DNA of 64,000 nucleotides from Druceiella hillmani (Eukaryota; Arthropoda; Insecta; Lepidoptera; Hepialidae), in assembly GCA_039881145.1 (NCBI GenBank), contig JAYKKI010000006.1, positions 11,599,501 through 11,663,500 of the forward strand. Direction: 5' to 3'. The notes under the pieces are model-generated. The model was not told where the DNA came from. It saw nothing but the letters and a program-made list of their open reading frames with translations, and made no database searches. The translations under genes were made by a program, and so were the position numbers. Of the stretch, positions 35,504 through 48,859 are shown in pieces. Position 1 is the stretch's first letter, and every line of letters starts with the position of its first letter.

Positions 35504-35944
35504 TATAGTATTCAGACGTTTAACTTTTAACAGATTTTAAGAAAACAACTTTTAAAATTATATTAATTTATATTTATTTTGTATTTATTCTCGGTATTTA
35601 AAACTTTTTTTCGACGCTATATTTAACGTCTATCGTAGGAATGAACTTTTTCCTACTTGTCATATTTTATCAGCATCTCGTGAAAACATTGCTGATGATA
35701 CGTAAAAGTTGTAACTAATGTCACACGATAATAATTTTAAAAAAGGTATTGGTGAAAAGACAGTACATACATAGAATCACATGAAGCAAAAAATACATAA
35801 TAACATCGAATAAGCAAACCTATAATGAGTTCCTTCAAGTGATGATCCACCCTTCAGTCACTCTCAGAAATATGTGTAACAAAATGATAAAGAAAACAAA
35901 TATTCAGCAATGCTATATTCTAGCAAATTTGAATAAATAATAGC

Positions 35945-35985
35945 TTTGAACCGCGGCTTCGCTCGCGTGGAAAACGCGGAAAAAG
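35945..35985. repeat. Dispersed repeat fragment (GAACCGCGGCTTCGCTCGCG)
   Basis: A GC-rich word that recurs at transposon copy ends in many insect genomes; here it is a short fragment in AT-rich DNA. Confidence 0.3.
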
Positions 35986-38900
35986 TGGTGGAGAAATTAA
36001 AAATAAATTCTTGTGAAAAACTTAGGACTTAGTGTTGGAAAAGACAAAGTACTGATGCACAGTATCGAAGAAATGAGGTGCACAGAATCGTGAAAAGAAA
36101 AAGCGCTGTTCATTAACATAAGTTGACATTTTGCAGTAATGTTACTATATGCTTGTATAGTTATGCACAAATAATATATACACAAAATTTTCTGAAGATT
36201 ATTTAATTAGTTTTACCCGAGTATTAACGAGCGAGCAGTTCATCCAAGAATTGCAGGCGTTTGTCATATTTTTCTAGTGCAATTTGACCTCCTTTACTTG
36301 TTTTTAAATACGTAATCTATATTATATGAACAAACTCAGTTCAACCTGTAATCCAATGACAAAAATATAATTCGAACTTACCTAATTTTTTTTTCGTTTT
36401 CTTTACAATTAAATTCTGAGTAATTACAGCGATTAAAGCGACATATTTCATTGTTCTCGTCAATGGTTTCATCGAGGCTATACAATATATTCGCTAATTA
36501 TCTTTGCATCTTAATTCAATTGTTTTGTAAATGCCTTTGGACGCTCGTGTAAATTTCATGTGTTTTCATGTATTTCTGTATGTGAAGAAGAAACATTACA
36601 CTCTTGTTTTTCAAAGTCATTAAGTTACATAATTACAATAATTGTTGTCATTAAGTTATATAATTAATACAAATAACTTGATAAAAACAATTTCAATTAA
36701 TGAACCTTGACAAGTTACATGCGGTTTTGAAATTAAGTATTTCGTAACCGTGATCGCTGTATGAGATATTAATTATAGGCCTATTTTTTATTTTCACTAC
36801 TTAACACCAAAACCCAAATTAACCCTATTGTGTAAAAGTGTAGCTAAGTGTAGTGCAATAAACAATAAGTTTCGAAACCAAGTTACATCATCACGATGTA
36901 AATCATAAGTGTATTATTACAGAGTCATTCTGGAGATATTTTCTAAAGACATAGTTTTGAAATAGAGCATGAAAGTAAAAATAAGTATTCAAAAAATTAT
37001 AAAAAATATAATTGCCAAATTTTTAAGAAACTTTTTGACAATGCTCGAGTAGATTACTATTCTGCTTTAGTAGGTCACTAGTTACTAGTAATTAGTACCT
37101 AGTTGCTTGTTACTAGTGTTTATGACATGTTATTCCTAACTGAATAAGAAACTCTGCTTTATAAAATTTCTGGTTTTACAGGTTTGTGTACTTTTATTCG
37201 ATTTAAAATCACATTGAAAAGATTAAATGAGCGTTTACTTACAATTTGCCTTTGGCCATTTACCAAAACTTAAAAATGATTTTTTAAGTTCCAAATTTTG
37301 GTACCTGTTTGTTTGTGTATCATTGCTGTTATTCTCAAGAAGTACTATTGCCATCAATTAGAACTTACTTGTTTTCATTCCAAATAGTGACTGAAATAGG
37401 AACTTGAAATTTTAAAGGGGAGTTACAATGTCAAGTGGGATATCGAATGAAAGGGTTTTTGTTTACGTATTACAAAACGATGTGTTCCTAAATTTTAAGC
37501 TACATATTGTAATGATCAGAAACGAGCAATTTTTTTCAGAATGATAGAAATAATTCAGAATGATAGAAAATCGTTCTATGTATTACAAGAAAAATTAAAA
37601 AGTTCAAGATAATTATAGGTTTTGACGAAAATAATTATAGGTTTTGAGGAAATAATTATAGGTTTTGAGGAAAAAGTATTGTGTTAATTTTTTACCACCC
37701 TTTTTCTTTCATTTCTGTACCATATTTATGTAAAGTACTGTATTTAAATATTGTAGTAACCTCAGGGTATGGAAACTTTAGTACCCTACGCTAGTTGTGC
37801 TTGTACTTAGCGGATTCTTTTTTCCAAAAAGGAAATGTAGCAGTTTTTACTGATACGTTTCCTTTTTGGAATAAGGAATCCGCTAACATTTCAATTTCCC
37901 GTTAATGCTAGTAGTTTACAACAGTGTAACTTGTAGTATACAATATGTTTACATCAGTGTAATTATATCGACTCTTTCAAATCTTATAGTGGATCACTCG
38001 TCAGACCTCTATTATTTATTATAGATTGTATTTAGTAATCTAAATTTATTTAAATTTTTTACTAATGTTTTACTTTTATTGTGCCCCCGCTATTGTTATA
38101 TATTGTGCGAGCTAGCCCTACTTCACGTTCTGTACTTTCAGTGGACTTGACGCAAGATTATGGATACGTTGAGAGTTTAATCGAGATTCAAACTGTATTA
38201 TCGTTTCCAAAGAGCCATACATAATCGAGCTTGACGTTTCTCATTAGTTTAGAAAGAACGAACAAACCGTATAGCCTTTTACCCGTTATTGAGATTTGAG
38301 CTAAATTACTTTTTTTTTCTTTTTAGGCATTTCCTTATAAAACAGAGTTCCATTTCTTAAGACGAAATTATAAAGAGCTAAAACGTAAACACAAAATTAA
38401 TATTTTTTGATCAAGCTAAGTTGTTGTTATCTAAATTACTGGTCAATAATAAGGTTTACTTTAAAATTGGCCAAGATCACATATTTTTTTATTATTTAGA
38501 AAAAAAATCAGCTAATATAAATTGAGGTCATCTTTTAGACTTAAAAAAACGATTAAATTAAAATTTATATGTAATTGATAAAATTAAAAGATATCACTTA
38601 AAGACATCAAGGGCATATTTCAATTGATTGAAAATGTATTTTTTGATCTGAGCTAGAGCGCTTAAAATAATCAGCGGTGCACTTTTATAAATTAAATCTA
38701 TTGTAATGGATGAAACTTAAAAACTTAAAAAGATTAAATATGCTTTATGATACCAATCAATAAAATACTTTTGAAAACAGCGCGCCTATTCAATTAATTA
38801 AATCATTATCAATAAATATATCGTGTTAGCTAACTTTTCTTCCAACTACAGTGATGCCAAAAAATGGGTAAAATATTTGATCTGTAACTTAATGATATGT

Positions 38901-39829
38901 AGATTCATTTTATTTTTATTATTATTTATCCAAAATAACCAATTTTTAATCATTTTCACTTATAAAATAAATATTCATTTTTATAATAAAACATCAACAC
39001 GAAATGAAATATATTAAAGAAACCGAGTAATTTTCATTCCAATAATCAATGAATATGTGAAATTAACTCTGTAAATAAAAAAAATTCAAATTCACCAAGC
39101 CATTTGTAATTATCAGTTAAATCATAATCACATCTTCAATGAGTATAGATCTATGCACCACATAAGACTTATTTATATGCCATTTCAAAAAAACAAAAGA
39201 ATGGCGTGTTTTGTTTTATGCAACATACAGCTGTTGCTTGCTCATTTTGTTGAACACAATTGTGAATCAATACTTTTTTCCTATTCCAACGGAAGTTATA
39301 CTGAATTTAAAGTTTATATGTCTGTTGTTTAACAAACACTTAATATAAATTATATATTTTTATATCAACTGTAGGAACCGGCTTTATGATCAAAATTATT
39401 GATTCAGAATCTTCAGCTATTTCACCTTCTATTTATATGAAATTTAAATTCTGTAATTTTCTGTTTTATTTTCTAAAAATACGAAATTTTTTTTCAACAC
39501 CCCCGTAAATCCTTGCGAAAGAATATTTTCTTTAAAAAAATATTTATCTATAATTTTTGTTTATTCTAACTTATATTTATCATATTCATTCCGAATTTAA
39601 ATTAACCCTTTACGTCTTATTTTTAATAATGCTAAATTATTTATGTTCAATGTCCCCGCAAACTCGAATGGAGCTCGAAGTTCAAAAACATTTTTTAATT
39701 TCTGTTTTTTCACACTCCAATGAAAATTATTTTTTAGTTATTTGTCATCATAAACATTTTTGTAAATATTCACATAGTTATAGTTTTCGTGTAATGCTTG
39801 CTCGAATCAGTTTTTTTTTTGTGGGAACG
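35986..39829. other. AT-rich DNA, no gene recognised
   Basis: Holds a triple 22-bp direct repeat at 37606-37670 (ATAATTATAGGTTTTGA...) and the hairpin element at 37808-37885. A mildly GC-richer patch at 38080-38230 shows no recognisable product. Confidence 0.5.
37808..37885. repeat. Miniature inverted-repeat element, 78 bp
   Basis: Outer arms TAGCGGATTC and GAATCCGCTA; the inner parts CCAAAAAGGAAA and TTTCCTTTTTGG also pair. Arms of about 28 bp around a 22-base centre. It may be a solo MITE. Confidence 0.75.
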
Positions 39830-39970
39830 AAAGATCTTTACGCCTTGAAATTTTTCATTACGACCCTGATGATAAGTTACCACCATACCAAATGTCATCG
39901 GAATCGGTCCTTTAGTTTTTGACTAATTGACGAACGTACAATCAGACAGACAAAAATTTCAAAAACTATT
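39830..39970. repeat. LINE-type 3' tail fragment
   Basis: CAAATGTCATCGGAATCGGT, CCTTTAGTTTTTGACTAATT and ACAATCAGACAGACAAAAAT follow each other, the usual wording of the 3' tail of RTE-like insect retroposons ('P-tail' plus ACAGACAGACAAA). A (TA)n(TG)n tract follows 100 bp later. Confidence 0.45.
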
Positions 39971-40072
39971 GTTTTGTGGTCTGTGTCAAGTACGAAACAT
40001 GTTGCAACTACTTTTTTGAAAACAAATTTCATGTACAGACCTTTTCTCGTTACTACTGATATAGATGTATTG

Positions 40073-40166
<94 letters not shown>

Positions 40167-40168
40167 AT
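40073..40168. repeat. Compound (TA)n(TG)n microsatellite
   Basis: About 70 bp TA with two C interruptions followed by 13-14 TG units. Confidence 0.98.
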
Positions 40169-42185
40169 AGATGAGTTGGGTCGTACCCATTTTTTTTGTT
40201 CCGGAGATTCAGAATTCCGAATAGAAGGACTACCCTAAACTATGCTACTCATGAATTGCATTGCACTATTTTCATGGCCTCGAAGGTTTTAAATTGCAAA
40301 TAGAATATCAGAAAAAACTATATTACATCATGAATTAAATAAAAAAAATTTCCACATTATTCGAAACGCAACTCCTTACTTCCTCGTAGTCACTTTATTC
40401 TTTTAGTCAGTACATGTGCTCGTATGTATAATAAATTGAGAAACGATGGTGTGCAGCCATTGTTCATTCGCTTTAAAACTAAACTCCACTTACATTAAAT
40501 TGCTTTATTGTCTTTACTCGACTATAAATCCTATCCCATCCAGATCTTACTAACCAATTACTTAAAAAACTAGAAAAATATCAAACTGTACGTATCCGTT
40601 ACATATTTGGCTGCAAAAAATGTGATCACACTTATGAGTTTATCAGAAATTAATTTTATATAAACCATTAGCTTTCAAAAGTCGTGTAAAAATATTATAC
40701 CTGTTTGAATTAAATCCACTTAATTTTCCTTCCGTTCACATTCTGTTTTCCTTCTCACCTCATCCTTTTCTTTTTTCCTACCGACATGCCAAATTTAGGC
40801 CATTCCTTTATTAAAATTACTTTTTTTTAAATTACATTTAAAATAGTTTATTTTATCTAAATTATAACAATATAATCTTTTGCAGGCAACGTCGGAATTA
40901 ATTAATTGAATTTCTTTGTGGTTTGCTGGAAGAGATCACCCTCGTAGTAATAAGTCCGCCGTATGCACAAGTGTTGCACCAAAGATTAATTAAATAAGCC
41001 AAGAGCCAATCTATAATAGTCGAAAACATTTTCTAAAATATGAAATCTAAAACATCTATGTGTTGTTACTTAATACGTAATAAGCACATGTATTTGCTTT
41101 CTGCATAACAAACATCTATCGCCATTGAACTTAAATAGATAATTATGTGATGACTTTGCCGAGACGCCTTAGCCTTCCATATCTATTTCGTTAAATATCT
41201 TAGTCCTACAAGGAATATTCCACATTTGCGTTGAGTATCGGTAACTCAGTTGATAAGTGTTTATTTTGTTACTCGCAGATAGAAACAAGGTGATGTTGAG
41301 TGCACATACACTATTGAAATTCTTTATTAATTTCGTACATCGCGGGTTTTCACACGTAAGTTCAGTTTGGCATCAAGTCAATTATGATAAAAATGAAATT
41401 AAAACAATTCGAGAACAGGTTCGATTAGAAACATTATATTTCTTACCGACTTCTATCTCCTATTTTGCTATCGTAAATTTCAGATTGCAAAAACATATAT
41501 TTTCACAGAGAATTTGTTCTTAGAATCAAATTGGATGTTATTTCGCAAATTGTACCAAATAAGGTAGTTATTAACAGTTTGTGGCTGTTTCACTCATATA
41601 ATTCGTTTAATTGCTTACTAATATAACAATATGTGTAGCTTTTGAGATGATATAGTGATCGTAAGTTGAAGTAAACGTTCTTTAATTAGTTTTACAAATT
41701 ACACAATTAATTAAAGAAGCGCGTAAAGTGGGCTTCTTATTAAATGGCAACAAAACTAAATAGGTATCTAAAAACATTTTGGAAAAAAAACATTAATAAA
41801 GAGTTTGAAAACTGATGGATTTTCCTGTCTTAGATTAAACTTGTCAAATATAAAACAGAAGGAATAAAAGTTATTATCTGTATACGTTTTTCTTATAAAG
41901 TGCAAACTTGACGAAAATGTAATAAAAATTTAATGATATATAATATAATCAGACCGGCGAATACTTATTAATGATACGAGAAAAAACATATAATTTATTA
42001 GAATAAGTACATCCGTTTTCAGAGTATATAAATTTGGTTCGTCGATAAGCGAATTGAGATCGAAATGACTACCAAATTCTATTTTAATGTTAATCTTAAT
42101 TCTTGTTCTACGATAGCCTTTCATTTTTTATCCTGCATCAGCATTCCATAGAAGACTGGTAAGAAGGAGACATATCTTATTCAAA
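40169..42185. other. AT-rich DNA, no gene recognised
   Basis: Frames here are short and without a recognisable motif, including the 88-codon frame at 41257-41523. Confidence 0.5.
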
Positions 42186-42380
42186 ATATGTCGCACATAA
42201 TGGGCTCCTTAAACATTATATATCGCACATAGTGGGCTCCTTAAACATTACATATCGCACAGAGTGGGCTCCTTATGCTATATATATCGAACATAGTGGG
42301 CTCTTTATGGCTTATATATCGCAAATAATAGGTATGCGTTACATATCGCGCAGAGTGAGCTCTTTATGCATAAAATATGG
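42186..42380. repeat. Tandem repeat, five to six degenerate units of about 40 bp
   Basis: The word ATATCGCACATAGTGGGCTC with variants (AGAGTGGGCTCC, AACATAGTGGGCTC, GCAGAGTGAGCTC) recurs every 38-45 bases, followed by CTTAAACATT or CTTTATG. Confidence 0.9.
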
Positions 42381-43784
42381 CATATAGTAAATTTAATTTT
42401 GTTAAAAAGTAAAATTTACCACCCAATATTTAATTTTTCTAAGCAAGTTTTCAGTTTTCGTTAAAATTTAAAATTTTCAGTTTCATTAAAATTTTACGTC
42501 TGAAATATTCTTCTAAATAGTGATTTTTGCTAAACTCCCTTACATGCATACTCGTAGCTAATAATTTTGCCGCTCAACTGGTTACTTTATATTCAAAGTC
42601 GATTGATGTGAAATATTTAAAATATTTAAATTAATAATTTGCTATGATCCTATAAAAATGCGTGTCGCGCATTGCATTTGGGATAATTAGAAACCTCTTA
42701 CAACTCAAGCTTCAGCGAGAAAACTATATTTTTCATATATTTTTTTCCTCTATTTGATACAATCGATCTACATTGCACCAAATTTTAATATTTTGATACA
42801 TGAATTAACCAGTGAGTTTCGAAAAACTTCCTTAAGAGAAAACTTTCTTTTTTGATAGATGAATTAATCAATTAATCTCCAAAATAAGATACTTTCGGAA
42901 ATCACATCTCTTGAATGCTTGAAAGTAAAAGCGTAATATTTGCAAGACAATTTTATTATAAACATTAGTAAACTCTGTTTTAATGTTTCTGGTTTGCAGA
43001 AGAAACTATACTTACCCGAACTGGTATATTGCCGAGTATTAAAATATAGAAAAATTGTATAAAATATTTAATTTGCGCAAATGAGAAAGATACCTGATGC
43101 CAAATAAAATGTACACGACCATTGTGTGGCGCGTTCAAAGATATAAAGGCGATAAAAGCCACAAGCGGAAAAATTAAAAAATTGAGAAAATTGCAATAAA
43201 ATATCTATATAAATATCTATATATTAAAATATCTATATAAATATCTATATATTAAAATATCTATATATATATTAATATGAGAAGAAAAAATGTTATATCC
43301 CTTTTCAAGTATATTACGTGCATGGAGGAGTGTCAGATTTAGCAGTTAAAGTTTATATGGAGGAGTACAAAAAGCTATAATTTATAAATAATATGTGTTA
43401 AAAATACATTAAATTATATATTAAACATACATTAAAAGATTCATTGTTTACTTTTAAATTGTCAATGTTAAACATATAATAATCCCTTATCAAAGAGTCG
43501 CATTGAATAGAGGTTGTCGCCAAAGAATTTTAAAATGTCGGACTGACTGAATGGGTTTCACGTAAAATAATAATATTCAGACTTAAAAGTTTAATGAATT
43601 ACGGTCGAATTTCGAGAACTGGGCGATCACGAATTTTCAATATTTTTCTCTAAATCTTCTGTAGTTAATCACGGCCTCCAAAGAAATATTCCTATACCTT
43701 CACATAATTGAAAATCATATCATCGCAATCAACTTTTTCGAAGTGGTTTTCTTTGGTTTTTAGTTCCTCAAAATGAAAAATAAA

Positions 43785-44060
43785 ACGGAACCTTTATAGA
43801 ATCATTTTGATGTCCGTCCGTCTGCCTGCCAAAGCCATTTTTCTCAGAAACTGAGATACCAAGTTGAAATCAATATCGTACACTAAGACCTTCTATTGCT
43901 ATACAAATTTCAAATTTTAGGTTCACGCAACAAAAATATATAGTTAGGTATACCGTCATCAAATCCTATGGAGTACTTCCGGTCGATTTACAATCTTAAC
44001 ATCAGCATAATTGGAAAACTTACGGCATAGAGGTACCTAGTAAAAGGGAAAAATCCAAAA
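43785..44060. repeat. Insect dispersed repeat with TCCGTCCGTCTG motif
   Basis: CGGAACCTTTATAGAATCAT, GTCCGTCCGTCTGCCTGCC, TTTTTCTCAGAAACTGAG, then GGAGTACTTCCGGTCGATTT in the order known from a very common insect retroposon tail. Related shorter fragments occur at 55150-55260 and 61230-61420. Confidence 0.5.
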
Positions 44061-45413
44061 TCAATGATGTCTAATTTTATGTCGAATAATACTTGTTTTA
44101 TTTAAATATGCGCCTGTGAAAGATTTAGTAGGCAATATATTACGTATATTATATAATAACATGTTCTAAAAACTTTTAAATTTTCAAATAGTTTAATAAA
44201 AATAATATAAGTACTATTTAAAGTTTATAAATGCCTAAACGTGTAGGGAATGCTTTTATAACGAGTTATATTCCTGCATGGCAGGTTTTTGTAAGTATGG
44301 AGAAGGAGGCATGTTGATCAATTTTTCTCCTGAAAATTTCGGAATTTCGCAAAAATATATATTTCTGGGCGCGCAAACAACACAAACTCTCAAAGGACTT
44401 ACTTCCGCTGAGAGTACCAAAGTATTTCCAGATTTGGATACGAATGCTTATTAATAGAAAATTGTTGATGATGTGTAATTTTTTTATATGTTTTTAGGCA
44501 TATTAAGTTACAATGAACTCTAAGCTAACGATCAATAAGTTTTATTGAATTCTGGTCCACCAAAATTATGACTATTCGTAATTCGACTTGTTTGCTGATA
44601 GCACTTTTTGGATCAGTCGACGTCCAGTGTTACTCGGATGCATATCGTAAATTTTGATACAAATCAGATACAATTTCCATTGTCATTAGAAAAACTCGTA
44701 GAAAATAGACTGCATGGGGATTTAGTAATTAGTAATTTTTATAGAATGTCTCTATAAAATTTCCGTTAATTCTCCTTAAATTATTTGATAAATTGAAAAA
44801 AATAGTATCATGACTACAGCTGATATCTGCACGGATTACTTAACTTACGTTGACCAGCAAACATAACCAAACAAACGGGTAATCATTTTTAGACAAAAAA
44901 TAACATGTTTAATAAGTAAAACGTTCGACTTTTGGGTTATCAACCTATTGTTTAAAGGTGAGGTGAGGTTAGATTATTTACAGATATATCAAAATCGTAT
45001 TAATTAAGTAGTCGAGAAAGTTTATAAACAATAGCGACAAGGCCCATACGCAGACACAACAAAGAGAGAATATGTTGTTTACGATTGTGTTATGAACGCG
45101 AGAGGAAGAAAAAGAAAGTGCTTATATTGGGTGATGTCACCAGATTTATATACTTATTATTTTGTATATACCTCTAAGTTATGACTTCATAATTAATTGC
45201 AGCTTAATGTAAATAAATAAATTGATCGCATAAGAATTTAATTAATCATAAGATTTTTCAGAATATTATAGAAACCATATCAAAACATTATTGTAGCTAA
45301 ATGATGTATATATGTATATAGTATGTATATAACACATGAATAATATTTGGTATTTTTGCAGAGGAAAGTGAGAAGTTGTGGATATGTGGTAAATGCAGAC
45401 ATAGCGATGTCTG

Positions 45414-45414
<1 letters not shown>

Positions 45415-45509
<95 letters not shown>

Positions 45510-45552
45510 GTCTGCGATGTCTGTTATATATATATATATATATATATGTATT
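45415..45552. repeat. Large (TA)n complex with internal duplication
   Basis: Two TA blocks, broken by TACA units, each preceded by GCGATGTCTGTTATATA. The flank has been duplicated together with the microsatellite. Confidence 0.95.
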
Positions 45553-46239
45553 TGTGTGTGTTATAAACATAATCGATTTTTTATTTCCAATCATTTTTCA
45601 ACTTCCATCTCCTGCCAAATTCGCCGGGTACATGGTAACTTGTCGAATTCCAATACACCTTTATTTTCAATAAAGGTATATTGGAATGTGTAAAAGTTTC
45701 CACCGTTCCGTCCTTATTCATTCCTTTCTGAGATACTTTGAACTATTTGCTGTATGAGGAAATTGGTCTTGTATTAAATTTTAATTACCATTTGGAGTAT
45801 CTCGTTGTTACCTATCGCAATTACTCCACATAAATGAAAGGATTAATTTTATTGTGGAGAAATCACGGTCATTATAAACAAAAATAAATAATTTGTTTCA
45901 AAACTTTAAAAAGTGCATTTTATTCTTACAACACTTGAAACCGTTAGCTCGATTTTAATGAAAAAATTCGGAAGTAGCGACAATCAGGATAAATATTACT
46001 TGCAATTCTTAGTGAAAAATGGGCAAGCAACAAGTTCACTGCAGGAACTTCCCAAATGGTTTTATACCTATGTAATTCGTCTACAACAAATTTATTCATC
46101 CCATATATACTTCAATCTGTCTTTAATTACCCGAGCGAATTAATTCAATCCGCAATTACTTTTATGATAATTACGGACTTTAAGGATTTCCCACTTGCTA
46201 AAACATGGAGAGTTTAAATTTAAAAAATGATTATCAAAA

Positions 46240-46335
46240 ACCCTCAAAACACATTGAAGTGCGATACAAATTAATCTCATAAACCCTCAAAACACATTGA
46301 AGTGCGATACAAATTAATCAGGAAGGATTTAGTAA
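46240..46335 (+). mobile_element. Small copia fragment (RNase H end), duplicated in tandem
   Basis: Translates as KPSKHIEVRYKLI, the RSKHIDVRYHFIRE motif near the end of Ty1/copia polyproteins. The 47-bp piece CTCAAAACACATTGAAGTGC...AATTAATC occurs twice in a row. The same piece is in the longer copia relic at 50215-50275. Confidence 0.65.
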
Positions 46336-48859
46336 CGTTACTTATGATCATAATTTGTGTTAACATTAAAAAAAGTATAATTGAAGCATAATTGTTTCTA
46401 ATTCAAAACCGATAAAGTTAATACTTGTTTTATTTGCCGAAGTGTATATAATGTAAATGGTAATACCAGACATTAAGCGTCGAAAGTTATCAAAAAGTGC
46501 TTTTTATAAGCTCATCGAACTATAAAATTAAAATTGTCATCAAACAGCAAATAAGTACAAAACAAGGAAAACGGTTTTTTTTTTCTTAAATAATAAGAGT
46601 AAATATCCGGTAACGCCTTCGAATCTCGGTACATCCCTTTCCGTTTTCGCGCATCCGGAGAAGTAAATATGTAGATCCCTTTGTCGTTCTTATTGCTTTC
46701 ATAGAATTGTATATAATCCATGAGCAATGTCTTTTGTGGATCTCTTTAATGCATGTAATCCTTTCAAATATGATTTTGATAAGATATTTTCATATCTTTA
46801 ATTTGTTTGAAAGAATTTTCACATCGTGTTCGATTAATAGAGGTTCGAATTATTTTTTTCCTTTTCCTCCGTGTTTTCTTTCGTTGTATTTGTTTTTCTT
46901 TACTTTTTCAGGAAAAGATCACTCAGAGAGTCTCATTAGAAAAGAATGGGTTGTTCTGGTGATTATTGGAACAAATTTTCTAAGTTTCTTTCGTTATTTT
47001 GTTGAGGTTTAATAGAAGTGACGACGGTGAAAGATTAGCCAGAGCAAGAACTGTTTTCCACTATGTTTAGTGAAAGAGTCTAAAATGTTCGGGAAGAATA
47101 GACGTTGCAAATTTATCGATCATTTGGCGAAAATTCAATTATTTCATAATGTTAAAAATACAGATCTCGTTTAAAAATTGACAAAAAATATTTTTATATC
47201 CGCATTTTTCAACTTTAAATTAAATACTATTAGCTTATATAAAGTAAATTTCGAAACCGTTATTACTTAATGAAATTCTATTACACAAATGGAGAATACA
47301 ACAGATGTATATTTCAGCTGATCAAATACTGCCAACATTTGGTGGAGTTTAAACATTAACATTATAATTGCGTTGTCTTCATTGGCCATGATCAGTTTTT
47401 AAATTTTTCCTAAAATAATTACAACAAAAAAAGGCAAAAAGTTCCTAGCATAGGGCATACATTTTTTTGTTTTGTGGATTCTAGGACATCTGAGAGACTA
47501 AATTTCATGATGAACAAACCATCGGTTGCCAAAGACATTTTATTGCAACTTTTATGTATGGAAAAAGATATAATACCACTTTTTCTAGATAGCTTAACTT
47601 AGTATTGGAAAATTGTTACTTAAGTTAAAGAAAATGTTAATAACGTTTCTGCTAAGATCTATGAATGCGGAGAAATTAAAAACGATTAGACTTTTAATAG
47701 AAAATTCGAACTTATGTGCAAAATTTTGTAACTCTCCCATAAGAAATGCTGGTTACACATTTGCCTATCGCTTTACCGTATAGACGTTTGGCAAAAGTGG
47801 AATAATATAGTATTGGATATGCGAAATGTATTATCGCCAATACACGTATTGGTAAGATGTCTCAAATTTCTTTCCCTATATTTTAATTCCTTGCATATTT
47901 TTTATTCCTTTTCCCTATTCTACACCATTCCTTTCATAAGTGTTCGCCGACAAATAATATGATTTATAAGATGATATTACATTTCAAGTATATTTTGAAT
48001 TTTGTAAAATTTAATATTTAACCCCACAGTCCTGAATTATTTCCGCTGACGCTATTTTATATATATATTTTTTATAATAGCCCACAGACATCCCTTCAAA
48101 GTTTCATTAAAATTTACTACGGTTATCATCCACGGCCACTAAAACTAGGTGAATAATTAAGTATCAATCGTTGCTCTAATTCAAATTAGTAAGAAATACT
48201 TGGAAACGTTAGCACAGTATACATAATGTATGTGCAGTAATTTATAAGTACCAAAACCGAAGGAGTTACTCAATCTTCACACACCAGTCTGCCGTAGTCT
48301 TCTACTACATATATATTTCAAATATATATAGTTTAAACATCAACTGGTCTTGTTTAGCTTAGATTTCAACTTACATTGAACACTCAACAGGGAATTAGGA
48401 AAGAACTTTCTACGTCGATTACGTTACTTAAATAAGAATACTGCGATGAATGTTATTGATAGTACTATTTAGTAAACTTATACTCAGTACAACTTATATG
48501 CGGTCGAACATGTTATATGTAACAGCTCAATATAAGAATGGACTAAAAAAAGACCAAACTTGCAACATATACGCATATTTGAGAGTCCTGTGGTGTTACA
48601 TATACTAAATAAAAAAGAACTAAATGGGACAGAACGCCCAAGAAACAAATACTTGTTGGTTTCTGTGATAACTTCAAGAGTTATAGAATTTATGATCCAG
48701 TAAAAAAACCATGTTACAGTTGACAGAAATGTTATAATATTATAGAAGATAAAGAAAGAAGAGACAGTCACCGTTTCTATAGAGAACACAGATTCAGGGG
48801 GGAAAATGGTGGAGACATCTGTGGTGAAATCAGTACCTCTTGATCAGTCAAGTTCTGGA
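46336..48859. other. AT-rich DNA, no gene recognised
   Basis: No motif-bearing frame on either strand; frames up to about 100 codons at 46707-47012 and 48484-48789 are hydrophobic low-information sequence. Confidence 0.5.

Larger units (their letters stand above)
42381..46239. other. AT-rich DNA with repeat fragments, no gene recognised
   Basis: Contains the dispersed repeat at 43785-44060, an ATCTATATAAAT repeat at 43200-43270, and the large TA tract at 45415-45552. Confidence 0.5.

Noticed and set aside
39557..39922. Plus-strand frame of 121 codons
   Set aside because: Hydrophobic AT-rich translation with no recognisable motif; it ends inside a LINE-type tail.
45280..45693. Frames of about 105 codons made of Tyr-Ile repeats
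   Set aside because: Translation of TA dinucleotide repeats. The same applies to the frames at 5718, 13982, 39895, 39974 and 54375.
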